From NCBI RefSeq assembly GCF_902506345.1, contig NZ_LR733413.1, positions 2,381,893 to 2,445,892 on the forward strand: a stretch of 64,000 bases of DNA. Direction: 5' to 3'. Shown here piece after piece: positions 24,923 through 33,874 of the stretch. Position 1 is the stretch's first letter. Each line of letters opens with the position of its first letter. The DNA is from Flavobacterium sp. 9R (GTDB lineage: Bacteria > Bacteroidota > Bacteroidia > Flavobacteriales > Flavobacteriaceae). The notes under the pieces were generated by a model, which did not search any database, was not told the origin of the DNA, and worked only from the letters and a program-made list of their open reading frames with translations. Position numbers and translations under genes: made by a program.

Positions 24923-25282
24923 TTTCTTTAATTAAAAAAATTAAGCTTTAAAAGTACAACATTTCATTGGGGTTGCACTGCTTTTGAAAAAAAACTAACA
25001 CCATTTCATCAAAAAACTGTTTACTAAAAACACATCCTTTACTCTTATCTTTTATTTAGAAAAAACATTGATAATTAAAAACATTGGGGGCTTTTAAAAT
25101 TATTTTAATATATTTAAAACTTTAAAACAATTCTGATTTTCTATAAATCAGGATAGTTCTAATATTCTAAGCAAAATGGAATTACACTTTTTTCCTTTAC
25201 CAATGAATTTGAGATTTCATTAAAAAACCAAGTTAAAATCTATTTTAAATTTATTTTTATAAACAAATAAAATACTAGCAAA
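24923..25282. other. Divergent intergenic region, no gene seen
   Basis: 360 bp of AT-rich DNA between the HAD gene (minus) and the small membrane protein (plus). It must hold both promoters. I see no good TTTG-N19-TAnnTTTG match, no ORF and no repeat. Confidence 0.45.
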
Positions 25283-25468
25283 ATGACAAAACTTCAAAAA
25301 ATTACAATTATAGCACTCTTGCTATATGCTGTTTGGGAAACTTATGTTCAGTTTTGGTCCAAAACTGAAGAAACACCAATTATTAGAGTAGATCTGTTCA
25401 TACTATATCCTATTTTACTATTCCTAATAATTGCCACAATTATCCAATATATAAAAAACAAAAAGTAA
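25283..25468 (+). CDS. Small two-helix membrane protein
   Basis: A 61-residue protein with two hydrophobic segments (about residues 7-26, KITIIALLLYAVWETYVQF, and 37-55, DLFILYPILLFLIIATII) and a basic C-terminus (KNKK). It starts the four-gene plus-strand group and is 22 bp before the DUF3667 gene. Its size and context make it a likely real gene, though short. Confidence 0.6.
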   Translation: MTKLQKITIIALLLYAVWETYVQFWSKTEETPIIRVDLFILYPILLFLIIATIIQYIKNKK

Positions 25469-25490
25469 CACTTCTAAAATTACTATAAAT

Positions 25491-26255
25491 ATGAATTGTC
25501 TAAATTGCGGATCTGAAACTAGTGGATCTTACTGTCAAAATTGTGGGCAAAAAACCAGTACTTCTCGTTTTTCACCAAAAGACATCTTTAAAAATGATAT
25601 TGCAAGTAAATATTATTCCTTTTTTAAAAATGGTCCATTTTATACTGTAAAAGAGTTAGCTACAAGACCAGGTCATTCGATTAGAGAATATATTGAAGGA
25701 AAAAGAGTTCGACATATGAACTATATGACTTTGTTTATTCTTCTTTCAGGGATAGGAGTGTTTTTGGACAAATATAGTAAAGTATCGGAAGCGTCATTAA
25801 ATGCAGATAAAGACACTAATGTAAAAATCCTTACCGATTACTTTAATTTTATGAGGGACAACCCTAAAACAATTATTTTTATTACCATTCCAATAATCTC
25901 TTTATTTACTTATCTGCTATTAAAAAAGAGCAAGTACAACTTTGCAGAGCATTTGATATTGAATATTTACAAGGCATCTGGACTATTGATTATAACAAAA
26001 ATTACTGCTCTTTTTTCATTAATCACCTCTAATATTGAGTTTTTAAAAGCTGTAAAAACAATTACTGATGTAGGACAATTTGCTTATTCCTTTTGGTTTT
26101 TATACCAATTTTTTTATGATATAAAAATATACAGTAAAGCAAATATTATCATAAGGGTAACTGCTTCAATTTTATTTGGAATTGCTTTTTCAAGTATTAC
26201 TATGGCAATCTATTGGATGGTTCTTTTTATAATGGGTAACGGAAAAACATCTTAG
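25491..26255 (+). CDS. DUF3667 membrane protein with zinc ribbon
   Basis: A 254-residue protein. The N-terminal zinc ribbon C3-x2-C6 ... C15-x2-C18 (NCLNCGSETSGSYCQNCGQK) is followed by the DUF3667 signature TVKELATRPGHSIREYIEGKRVRHMNYMTLFIL, and then four or five membrane helices. The family is widespread in Bacteroidota and its function is unknown. It lies in the middle of a membrane-protein operon with a CPBP protease. Confidence 0.8.
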   Translation: MNCLNCGSETSGSYCQNCGQKTSTSRFSPKDIFKNDIASKYYSFFKNGPFYTVKELATRPGHSIREYIEGKRVRHMNYMTLFILLSGIGVFLDKYSKVSEASLNADKDTNVKILTDYFNFMRDNPKTIIFITIPIISLFTYLLLKKSKYNFAEHLILNIYKASGLLIITKITALFSLITSNIEFLKAVKTITDVGQFAYSFWFLYQFFYDIKIYSKANIIIRVTASILFGIAFSSITMAIYWMVLFIMGNGKTS

Positions 26256-26268
26256 ATTAATTAAAATA

Positions 26269-27156
26269 ATGAAAATGGAAAATCAAAATTATAACTTGAA
26301 AGACACTGTAGTTAAAAATTATTTACAATGGTCTGATGAAGGGAAAGCTGGTGTTTTGCAGTATGCCGTTGGTATGGTTTTGTGCTTTTTTACTTACTTT
26401 ATGCTATCAAATGCTATAATACTTCCCATTATGATGTTTGACCCTGAGTTTCTTCAAACAGAATTAGGTTCAAATGCAACAATACTTGCTTGTTTTGCAG
26501 TTCCTTTTGTCATAATACCATTTATAACACATTGGATTCATAAAAGACCCACTTGGTCTGTTGCTATGCCTGCATTTAAAGTTGAAAAAGGAAATTTAGC
26601 CTTTGGTTTTATTGGTTTTATGGTTGTTCAATTGCTTATGTCTTTTAGTCTTAATGCAATTGGATTACTTAATTTAAAGTATGTTGGATTTAATTGGCAA
26701 GCTTTTATACCTATGTTTTTAATTAGTTTCTTTGGGATTTTTATTCAATCAAGTGCCGAAGAATTACTATTTAGAGGGTATTTGACACAAGCCATTAGAA
26801 GAATAGTAAAAAATCCATTCGTTTTTATTCTATTTCAGGCTATTATTTTTGCTTATCCTCATATTGGTAACATTAGTGCTTTTAAAGGAAGTATTTTTGC
26901 AGCAACTCCATACTTAATTTCAGGTATTCTTTTTGGCTGGACGGCTTACAAAACAGGTTCTTTGTGGATGTCCATCGGACTTCATTGGAGTAATAATTTA
27001 GGAAATGTTGTTTTAATTGGTTTAAAAGACGATATTTTAAAAACGGTTGCACCATTTACCTCTGAAATGCCAACACTAGAAATAGCCATTGCATTAACCT
27101 TAGCTCAATCAGCAGTAATGGCGATACTTATTTTATTCTATATTAGAAAAAAATAA
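26269..27156 (+). CDS. CPBP family intramembrane glutamic endopeptidase
   Basis: A 295-residue multi-helix protein with the CPBP (Rce1-like) motifs: E164-E165-x3-R169 in SSAEELLFRGYL, H198 in IIFAYPHIGN, and H239 in IGLHWSNN. These build an intramembrane active site that in relatives cleaves lipid-modified or signal-like peptides. The start could be Met1 or Met3. It is 13 bp after the DUF3667 gene, so its partner or substrate may be encoded in the same group. Confidence 0.88.
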   Translation: MKMENQNYNLKDTVVKNYLQWSDEGKAGVLQYAVGMVLCFFTYFMLSNAIILPIMMFDPEFLQTELGSNATILACFAVPFVIIPFITHWIHKRPTWSVAMPAFKVEKGNLAFGFIGFMVVQLLMSFSLNAIGLLNLKYVGFNWQAFIPMFLISFFGIFIQSSAEELLFRGYLTQAIRRIVKNPFVFILFQAIIFAYPHIGNISAFKGSIFAATPYLISGILFGWTAYKTGSLWMSIGLHWSNNLGNVVLIGLKDDILKTVAPFTSEMPTLEIAIALTLAQSAVMAILILFYIRKK

Positions 27157-27215
27157 TCCACTTTTAATTAAAATAATTTTTAACTTTATTTCAAAACTCT
27201 AACATTAAATACATT

Positions 27216-27932
27216 ATGAAAAAATTTAAAATTTTTATGACATTAGCGGTAATTTTGCCGTTAGTATCTTTTGCTCAAATTCAATCAAAGAAAGTAACTT
27301 TTGGACCGGGCAAATCAGGAACGTTAATTAATGGAACAATTAAAGGTGATTTAATTATCGATTATTTATTATCGGTAAATGCAAATCAAACCATCTCTAT
27401 TGCCTTAAATTCTAAAAGTACTTCCATTTATTTTAATGTAATGGAACCCGGGTCAACTGGTGAAGCAATTTATATTGGTGAAAATGAAGGCACTAACAAA
27501 TTTAACGGCACAGCTTCACAATCTGGAACATATAAAATTAGAGTGTTTTTAAATCGTGCAGTGGCACGCAGAGGATCATCGGCTAGTTATGGATTAAATA
27601 TATCTGTTAAAGGAGGTGGGGTTCAAAGCAAATCTACTGATGCAAAAGTTGCAGGCACAAAATATCATGCCACTGGAAATGTAGATGCTGCTTTAGGAAA
27701 TGCGAGAAAAGGTTCTTCAACTGCAAAATTTGGTGTTGTAAGAGGCTCCGGCACTGCAGCTATAGATGTTCAGATTAAAGGACTCTTAAAACATACATTA
27801 AAATTTGCCCAAGGTGAGTGGACTTCAAATGGAGATAGTGTTAACGCAAAAAAATCAAATGATGAATGGGAAGTAATCTTAAACGATTATGAACATTATT
27901 ACATCCCAGAAGGAATAATTTATGGTGGATAA
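27216..27932 (+). CDS. Secreted two-domain protein, PliI/PliG-like
   Basis: A 238-residue protein with a signal peptide (MKKFKIFMTLAVILPLVSFA). Domain 1 (about 25-130) runs VTFGPGKSGTLINGTIKGD, YFNVMEPGSTGEAIYIGEN, YKIRVFLNRAVARRGSSASY. This looks like the beta-sandwich of PliI/PliG lysozyme inhibitors and related proteins. Domain 2 (about 145-238) runs KYHATGNVDAALGNA, FGVVRGSGTAAIDVQIKG, YYIPEGIIYGG and is the domain that often follows it. A periplasmic lysozyme inhibitor is possible but unproven. Confidence 0.6.
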   Translation: MKKFKIFMTLAVILPLVSFAQIQSKKVTFGPGKSGTLINGTIKGDLIIDYLLSVNANQTISIALNSKSTSIYFNVMEPGSTGEAIYIGENEGTNKFNGTASQSGTYKIRVFLNRAVARRGSSASYGLNISVKGGGVQSKSTDAKVAGTKYHATGNVDAALGNARKGSSTAKFGVVRGSGTAAIDVQIKGLLKHTLKFAQGEWTSNGDSVNAKKSNDEWEVILNDYEHYYIPEGIIYGG

Positions 27933-27950
27933 TATTTAAAAATAATATCT

Positions 27951-27988
27951 AAATGCCTTACATTGATGCTCTTTGTAAGGCATTTTTT
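27951..27988 (+). terminator. Terminator of the 25-28 kb operon
   Basis: The stem aaatgccttaca (27951-27962) pairs with tgtaaggcattt (27974-27985), followed by T residues, 18 bp after the stop of the lysozyme inhibitor-like gene. Confidence 0.92.
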
Positions 27989-27990
27989 TT

Positions 27991-28198
27991 GCCCTTTTAA
28001 ACCTAGATTCTACAAGATTTAAAGTAAGGTTTCAGATAAAAAGGATAGTCTTTACCATTCGGATAGAAAGAGAATGTCAAAATTATACACTTCTCCCGTG
28101 GCGTTTAGATGAAACCGTTTATATCTCAATACGGTTACTTTGAGTAAAAAATCTTATAATTTGTTTGAAATCATAAATGTTTCTCAAATTACTCTAGC
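27991..28198. other. Intergenic, nothing recognised
   Basis: About 210 bp between two terminators of convergent units. I see no ORF, hairpin or repeat. Confidence 0.4.
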
Positions 28199-28202
28199 AT
28201 AA

Positions 28203-28230
28203 AAAAACCGCTCCAATTAGAAGCGGTTCC
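28203..28230 (-). terminator. Terminator of asd
   Basis: The stem aaccgct (28206-28212) pairs with agcggtt (28222-28228), with a run of T on the minus strand. Confidence 0.85.
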
Positions 28231-28254
28231 GGTTGTGTTGTGGGTTATAGTGTT

Positions 28255-29244
28255 TTAAACTAAGTTCGCAGCGATTAAGTACTCTGCGATTTGAATGGTG
28301 TTCGTCGCAGCTCCTTTTCTCAAGTTATCAGCCACAATCCACATATTCAAAGTATTGTCTTGGCTTTCGTCACGACGAATTCTACCAACAAAAACTTCAT
28401 TTTTTCCTTCAGCATAACGAGGCATTGGATAAGTAAACGTATCCAAGTTGTCTTGAACCACTACTCCATCAGTATGGTGTAAAATGTTACGCACCTCAGC
28501 CACATCAAAATCATTAGTGAATTCAACATTCACCGCTTCGCTATGTCCCCCAACAACTGGTACACGAACAGCAGTTGCAGTAACTTTGATAGAATCGTCG
28601 CTTAAGATTTTTTTGGTTTCGTTTACCAATTTCATTTCTTCTTTGGTATAACCATTGTCTTCGAAACTATCACATTGAGGAATACAATTGCGATTAATTT
28701 TGTATTTGTACACCATTTCGCCTTCAATTCCAGCTACTTCATTTTCGAATTGTTGTACAGCTTTTACACCCGTACCAGTGATAGACTGATAGGTAGAAAC
28801 AATAACACGTTTAATGTTGTATTTTTGATGTAAAGGTGCCAAAGCCAATACCATCTGGATAGTTGAACAATTTGGATTAGCAATGATTTTGTCTTCTTTA
28901 GTTAATTGGTTGGCATTGATTTCTGGAACCACTAATTTTTTGGTTGGATCCATTCTCCAAGCTGAAGAATTATCAATTACAGTAGTGCCTGCAGCTGCGA
29001 ATTTTGGAGCCCATTCCAAAGAAGTTCCTCCTCCAGCAGAAAACAAAGCAATATCTGCTTTTAAATCTACTGCCGTTTGCAATCCTACTACTTTATATTT
29101 TTTTCCGTTGAATTCTATTTCTTTTCCTACTGATTTTTCTGAAGCAACAGGGATCAACTCGGTTACTGGAAAATTACGCTCTGCTAATACTTTCAACATG
29201 ATTTCGCCTACCATTCCGGTAGCACCTACAACTGCTATTCTCAT
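28255..29244 (-). CDS. asd: Aspartate-semialdehyde dehydrogenase
   Basis: A 329-residue enzyme: NADP-binding VVGATGMVGEIML at 5-17, DNSSAWRMD, the catalytic Cys126 in NPNCSTIQM, STYQSITGTGV, and the base His near 237 in VVGGHSEAV. It converts aspartyl phosphate to aspartate semialdehyde, the branch point to lysine/diaminopimelate, threonine and methionine. Cytoplasmic and of normal length, with its own promoter and terminator. Confidence 0.96.
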   Translation of the reverse strand: MRIAVVGATGMVGEIMLKVLAERNFPVTELIPVASEKSVGKEIEFNGKKYKVVGLQTAVDLKADIALFSAGGGTSLEWAPKFAAAGTTVIDNSSAWRMDPTKKLVVPEINANQLTKEDKIIANPNCSTIQMVLALAPLHQKYNIKRVIVSTYQSITGTGVKAVQQFENEVAGIEGEMVYKYKINRNCIPQCDSFEDNGYTKEEMKLVNETKKILSDDSIKVTATAVRVPVVGGHSEAVNVEFTNDFDVAEVRNILHHTDGVVVQDNLDTFTYPMPRYAEGKNEVFVGRIRRDESQDNTLNMWIVADNLRKGAATNTIQIAEYLIAANLV

Positions 29245-29279
29245 TGTATATAAATTTATAGTGTCTTATTATTGAGCCA

Positions 29280-29310
29280 CAAAAGTACGTAATCTGATAA
29301 AGAAAACAAC
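29280..29310 (-). promoter_or_regulatory. asd promoter, GTTG-N19-TACTTTTG
   Basis: Minus strand: -33 GTTG (29307-29310), 19 bp, then -7 TACTTTTG (29280-29287). This fits the Bacteroidota sigma consensus TTTG-N19-TAnnTTTG and lies 36 bp before the asd start. Confidence 0.6.
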
Positions 29311-29380
29311 ACGATTCACAATTTTTAACAAATTGTTATATTTTAAACAATATGCTTATTTTCTACTTTAGAGTCACAAA

Positions 29381-29413
29381 AAAACCGCCTCTTTTTTGGG
29401 AAAAGAGACGGTT
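29381..29413 (-). terminator. Terminator of mscL
   Basis: The strong stem aaccgcctctttt/aaaagagacggtt with a short loop, followed by T residues on the minus strand, 25 bp after the mscL stop. Confidence 0.88.
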
Positions 29414-29437
29414 AAGTTAGACACTAGTGTAGCGGAA

Positions 29438-29818
29438 TTATTTCTTTAATAAATCTCTAATTTGAGTCAATAATTCTTCTTGAGTTGGACCAGCTGGAGC
29501 TGCTGGAGCTGGAACTTCTTCTTTTTTCTTCATACTGTTAATCGCTTTTACCATCAAAAAAATAACAAAAGCAATCACCAAGAAACTAATAATAGCTGCT
29601 AAAAATTTACCGTACAAAATACCTCCATCAGTTTTTAGACCGGCTAAATCTTCCACTTGAGCTGCTTTTAAAGCTGGATTTAACAAAGCTGGCGTGATGA
29701 CATCTGCTACCAAAGAATTAACAATAGCACCAAAAGCACCACCTATGATAACTCCTACTGCTAAATCCATCGCGTTGCCTTTAGCAATAAAATCTTTAAA
29801 TTCTGAAATCATTCCCAT
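29438..29818 (-). CDS. mscL: Large-conductance mechanosensitive channel
   Basis: A 126-residue MscL. It has the N-terminal amphipathic helix (ISEFKDFIAKGNAMDLAVGVIIGGAFGAIVNSLV), an extracellular loop (GGILYGKF), TM2 (AAIISFLVIAFVIFLMVKAI) and a C-terminal bundle helix (TQEELLTQIRDLL) after a Pro/Ala-rich linker. It forms a pentameric pore in the inner membrane that opens on osmotic down-shock. It stands as a single gene. Confidence 0.96.
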   Translation of the reverse strand: MGMISEFKDFIAKGNAMDLAVGVIIGGAFGAIVNSLVADVITPALLNPALKAAQVEDLAGLKTDGGILYGKFLAAIISFLVIAFVIFLMVKAINSMKKKEEVPAPAAPAGPTQEELLTQIRDLLKK

Positions 29819-29871
29819 AATAGTTCTAAGTTTAGTTTATACAAACAAATGTAAATAAAATTAGTTGAATT

Positions 29872-32313
29872 TTATTCTCTGTAAAACACCCTTTTAACGC
29901 GTTGGGAAATACTAGTCAAGATCTCGTAGGGAATCGTATGCAGCTTTTCGGCCATTTCCATTACAGTTGGGCTTTCGCCAAAAATGATTACAGCATCGCC
30001 TTCTTGACAATCAATAGCCGTAACATCTACCATTAACATATCCATACAAACGCTTCCGATAATGGTTGCTTTTTGATGATGAATCGACACATACCCTACT
30101 CCATTTCCCCAAAGTCGTGCTATTCCGTCGGCATAGCCAATAGGAATTGTAGCCACTTTGGTAGATTTCTCAGCCATAAAACGACGACCATATCCTACAG
30201 AATCCCCTGCTGGAATCGTTCGGATTTGTGAGATAACCGATTTGAGTGTACTCACATTTTCTAATTCTTTTTGTTCTTCGGCATCATTAGAAACACCATA
30301 CAAACCAATGCCTAAACGTACCATATCGTATTGCGCTTTCGGAAAATTACTAATCCCCGAAGTATTCAAAATATGACGAATGGGCTGAATATTCAACTCC
30401 GCCATCAATCGGCTGGATAAATTTTCGAACAACTCAATTTGGGATTCAACAAAAGCTTGATGATTTAGGTCATCACTGGTTGCCAAATGCGACAATATAC
30501 TTTTTACAGAAACTAATGTATTCCCTTTGAGAATCGTGATTAATTCCTCGATGGTATCTTTCTCAAAGCCCAATCGGTGCATACCCGTATCGAGTTTGAT
30601 ATGAATCGGAAAGTGCTTTAGTTTCTTTTGTTCGGCAATTTTCAAAAAGGAACGCAAGCCTTTCAAACTATAAATTTCGGGTTCTAATTGATGTTGAATT
30701 ATCGCAGAAAAACTCGTCGACTCAGGATTCAATACCATAATCGGCAGATGAATTCCTGCTGTTTTCAAGGCAATTCCCTCATCGGCAAAAGCCACGCCTA
30801 AATAATCTACTTGGTGGTGTTCTAATAATTTGGCAATTTCAAAACCTCCATTTCCGTATCCAAATGCTTTGACCATAACCATCATTTTGGTAGACGGTTG
30901 TAACTTAGAACGGAAGAAATTAAGATTGTGACTAATGGCATTGAGGTTGATTTCTAAAACCGTTTCGTGTGTTTTCTCCTCGAGTGCCAAAACAATATCT
31001 TCGAAATGAAAACTACGTGCGCCTTTGATTAAAATCGTTTCATTGCCAAAAGTAGCATTGTCCAACTGAGCTAAAAAATCGGCTGTAGTAGGATACGTAA
31101 TGCAATTGACAAATTTGTGTTTAAAAGCGGTTATGGTCGTTCCGATGCCAATTACACGATTGATTTTGTTCGAAATAACAAGCTGCGAAACTTTGGAATA
31201 TAACTCTTCGTTCGACAATCCGCTTTGAAAAATATCCGACAAAATCAATGTTTTTTTCTTGTACTGTTTTTGACTTTCTAAGAAATCCAACGCAATTTTT
31301 AAAGACTGAAAATCGGAACTGTAACTATCATCTATGATTGTGGTACTATTGATACCGTCTTTGACCTTTAGTCGCATTTCGACAGGATACAACAAATACA
31401 TTCGATGTTCGATAGTTACCCTATCATAACCCAAATGCAAGAGAACCATCAAACAATGAATCGCATTTTCGATAGAAGCATCATCTTGAAAAGGAATGAT
31501 GATATCAAAAGCATACGATTCTAATTGAATATGCAGTTTGGTTTTATCTAAAATGCTTGATTTTTGAATAAAAACATTTGCAGTAGGGTCTTTGAAACTC
31601 CAAGAAAAGGTTTTCAATGTCGGTTTCAAAAACGCATCGATGGTTTTATTTTTATTATAAATCAACAAATCACAGTGTTTAAAAAGCTGTAATTTTTCTT
31701 TAATTTTTTCACCAATAGAAGAAAACCCTTCGTCGTGAGCCGAACCAATATTTGTCAAAATCCCAAGCGTGGGCTGAATGATTTTTTCTAAATGTGACAT
31801 CTCATTTACCGTAGAAATTCCAGCTTCGAAAATTCCGAAATTATGTTGCTTGGCAATCGCCAACACAGACAAAGGAACGCCTACTTGTGAATTGTAACTT
31901 TTGGGACTACGAATGATAGAATAATCGGGACTTAGCAAGAAATTGAGCCATTCTTTTACAATGGTTTTCCCATTACTACCCGTGACTCCTATTACTGGAA
32001 AATGGAACAAACTACGATGATAACTCGCCAATTCTTGTAAGGCCGTTAAAGTATTTTGAACTACCAAAAATTGAGCTTTTCCTACACAATTCTCAGGAAT
32101 GTACTGCACTACAAAATGAGTAACGCCTTGCTGGATTAAATCAATCATATACGAATGCGCATCGTTATTGGGACCAATTAAAGCAAAAAACAAAGTATGC
32201 GGTCCGTTTTGTAAGGAACGGCTATCGATAGAAATAGCATCAATAAGTAAGGAAGCATCACCTTCGAACGAGGCATTTATTTGTTTTGAAATCGTAGCAA
32301 TTGTAAGATTCAT
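29872..32313 (-). CDS. murF-alr: MurF-alanine racemase fusion
   Basis: An 813-residue fusion. Residues 1 to about 445 are MurF, UDP-MurNAc-tripeptide:D-Ala-D-Ala ligase, with the ATP-binding TGSNGKT at 111-117 and IIDDSYSSDFQSLK. Residues about 452-813 are a PLP-dependent alanine racemase: the Schiff-base Lys near residue 480 in VMVKAFGYGNG, HIKLDTGMHRLGF, and the catalytic Tyr in SVGYGRRF. One protein makes D-Ala and uses D-Ala-D-Ala in peptidoglycan precursor synthesis. The fusion is typical of Bacteroidota. The MurF part is divergent from the stand-alone enzyme, so the genome may also carry a separate murF. Confidence 0.92.
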   Translation of the reverse strand: MNLTIATISKQINASFEGDASLLIDAISIDSRSLQNGPHTLFFALIGPNNDAHSYMIDLIQQGVTHFVVQYIPENCVGKAQFLVVQNTLTALQELASYHRSLFHFPVIGVTGSNGKTIVKEWLNFLLSPDYSIIRSPKSYNSQVGVPLSVLAIAKQHNFGIFEAGISTVNEMSHLEKIIQPTLGILTNIGSAHDEGFSSIGEKIKEKLQLFKHCDLLIYNKNKTIDAFLKPTLKTFSWSFKDPTANVFIQKSSILDKTKLHIQLESYAFDIIIPFQDDASIENAIHCLMVLLHLGYDRVTIEHRMYLLYPVEMRLKVKDGINSTTIIDDSYSSDFQSLKIALDFLESQKQYKKKTLILSDIFQSGLSNEELYSKVSQLVISNKINRVIGIGTTITAFKHKFVNCITYPTTADFLAQLDNATFGNETILIKGARSFHFEDIVLALEEKTHETVLEINLNAISHNLNFFRSKLQPSTKMMVMVKAFGYGNGGFEIAKLLEHHQVDYLGVAFADEGIALKTAGIHLPIMVLNPESTSFSAIIQHQLEPEIYSLKGLRSFLKIAEQKKLKHFPIHIKLDTGMHRLGFEKDTIEELITILKGNTLVSVKSILSHLATSDDLNHQAFVESQIELFENLSSRLMAELNIQPIRHILNTSGISNFPKAQYDMVRLGIGLYGVSNDAEEQKELENVSTLKSVISQIRTIPAGDSVGYGRRFMAEKSTKVATIPIGYADGIARLWGNGVGYVSIHHQKATIIGSVCMDMLMVDVTAIDCQEGDAVIIFGESPTVMEMAEKLHTIPYEILTSISQRVKRVFYRE

Positions 32314-32469
32314 CAGGCATTGGGTTTGAAAGTAAAATTAGTAAAACACAACTAATCCGAACCGTGGTTTTAATTTTATTTAACGAAGTTCTCTCATATT
32401 TCTTGCTACGTTAAAAAAAAGAAGCAAAAAGCTATTTTAGATATATTTGTAAATGAAAACCCAAATGCT

Positions 32470-33075
32470 TTGAAAAAAATACTTCCTTTCTTTTCGTACC
32501 TATTCCATCCGGTCTTTATTCCGCTGATGGCGACCTTGTTTTATTTCTATTATAACGAAACACTATTTCAACTAAAAGAAAAAGGATTTGTTTTATTACA
32601 AATCACAATACTGACCGTTATTGTTCCAATCCTTATTTATTTTTTATTAAAAACACTTAATAAGATAGATTCGGTGATGGCTTACGACTTAGGTCAACGA
32701 AAAATTCCTTTGGTGCTTCAGAGTTTTTTATTCATTCTATTAGTGAAAAGAAGCATCACCATTGACCGCTATTTTGAATTGCATTTCTTCTTTTTGGCAG
32801 CCTTGATGAGCACTTTAATTGCGCTTTTGTTGCTTTTTGCAAAAATAAAAGCGAGTATTCATATGCTTGCATTTAGTTCGCTGACAGTATTTGTAACGGG
32901 ATTACATTTGCATCATCCGGAACATTTTCCACTAATTGTTCCTTTTTTAATTTTTATGAATGGCGTTATCGCTTCCTCGAGATTGGTGATGCAAGCGCAC
33001 ACGCCAAAGGAGTTGATTATTGGCTTTTTGTCGGGAAGTATTCCTCAGTTGTTGCTCTTGGTCGTTTGGTTATAA
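32470..33075 (+). CDS. Membrane protein, possibly PAP2-related
   Basis: A 201-residue protein with about six helices. I keep the TTG start at 32470 (MKKILPFFSYLFHP), as no in-frame ATG lies nearby upstream. Residues near the end, ASSRLVMQAHTPKELIIGFLSGSIPQ, resemble the SRLYLGVHYPSD-type motif of PAP2 phosphatases, but the first His/Arg motif is not clear, so activity is doubtful. Its 3' end overlaps the convergent outer-membrane protein gene by 6 bp. Confidence 0.65.
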   Translation: MKKILPFFSYLFHPVFIPLMATLFYFYYNETLFQLKEKGFVLLQITILTVIVPILIYFLLKTLNKIDSVMAYDLGQRKIPLVLQSFLFILLVKRSITIDRYFELHFFFLAALMSTLIALLLLFAKIKASIHMLAFSSLTVFVTGLHLHHPEHFPLIVPFLIFMNGVIASSRLVMQAHTPKELIIGFLSGSIPQLLLLVVWL

Positions 33076-33768
33076 AATGTAAAAAATCAACCCAAGATTA
33101 AGACTTCGTAGTTGTACTTTTTCAGTACCAACTTGTCCTGATTTAAATAAGGAATTTACGCCATAATGCACATAAACATTTAAGGTATTGTAACCCGATG
33201 CCAAGTAGACTCCATAGCCCAATTTATTCAAATCGGTATTGTTTCGGATAATTATATTGGCTAGTGTGGCATCATAAACATTACGGTCATACAGCAAATA
33301 ACTGAATTTAAAACCTGCGTAAATGCGCCAAAACTTGGTGCTTTCAAAGGTAGAAGCGCGCCACCTGAACTCAATAGGTAAATCGGCAGTAAGCGTTGTG
33401 AATCGGTTTGTGCTATAAGTTCCGTCTCCCAAAATAGCATAATTGGGTGATTGATTGGTGCCAGACACTCCAAAGTTATGATTGTAATTATTGTAGGTCA
33501 ATCCAAGTCCTGCAGCAATAGCATAAGTCCTGTTTTTGTTTACAGGCATATCGCGTAAAAAACCGCCCGTAAAACCTGTAGATATTTTATCTTTTGAATA
33601 ATCTTTTGGACCATTGACCATAGTATTGTACGTAATTCCAATGTAAAACTGGTCCTCTCGATACAAAGAATCTATTTTGACCCTAGGTTTTTCTTCATTA
33701 CCAGTCACATCTTGAGCAAAAGCCAAACTCCCAGATAAAAAAACAAAAAGAAAGATAAAAACGCGCAT
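33070..33768 (-). CDS. Outer-membrane beta-barrel protein, PorT-like family
   Basis: From the ATG at 33768 (232 residues) there is a good signal peptide (MRVFIFLFVFLSGSLAFAQ); the frame is open 51 bp further. The mature part is a beta-barrel of the PF13568 type (FYIGITYNTMVNG, GFTGGFLRDMPVNKNRTYAIAAGLGLTYNNY, LPIEFRWR, KFWRIYAGFKFSYLL, LNLGLIFYIL). Some relatives, such as PorT, belong to type IX secretion, but this sequence alone does not show that role. Confidence 0.75.
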   Translation of the reverse strand: MRVFIFLFVFLSGSLAFAQDVTGNEEKPRVKIDSLYREDQFYIGITYNTMVNGPKDYSKDKISTGFTGGFLRDMPVNKNRTYAIAAGLGLTYNNYNHNFGVSGTNQSPNYAILGDGTYSTNRFTTLTADLPIEFRWRASTFESTKFWRIYAGFKFSYLLYDRNVYDATLANIIIRNNTDLNKLGYGVYLASGYNTLNVYVHYGVNSLFKSGQVGTEKVQLRSLNLGLIFYIL

Positions 33769-33874
33769 ACTACAAGAAGTTAAAATGAATGACCAAGACT
33801 TATTCATTGGCTTTGCCAAAACACAAATATACTACTTTGCACTCAAAATGATTGCGATGTACAATTACCAACTT

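Noticed and set aside
33070..33768. PorT of the type IX secretion system
   Set aside because: It belongs to the broad beta-barrel family that includes PorT, but no PorT-specific feature or por neighbour is seen.
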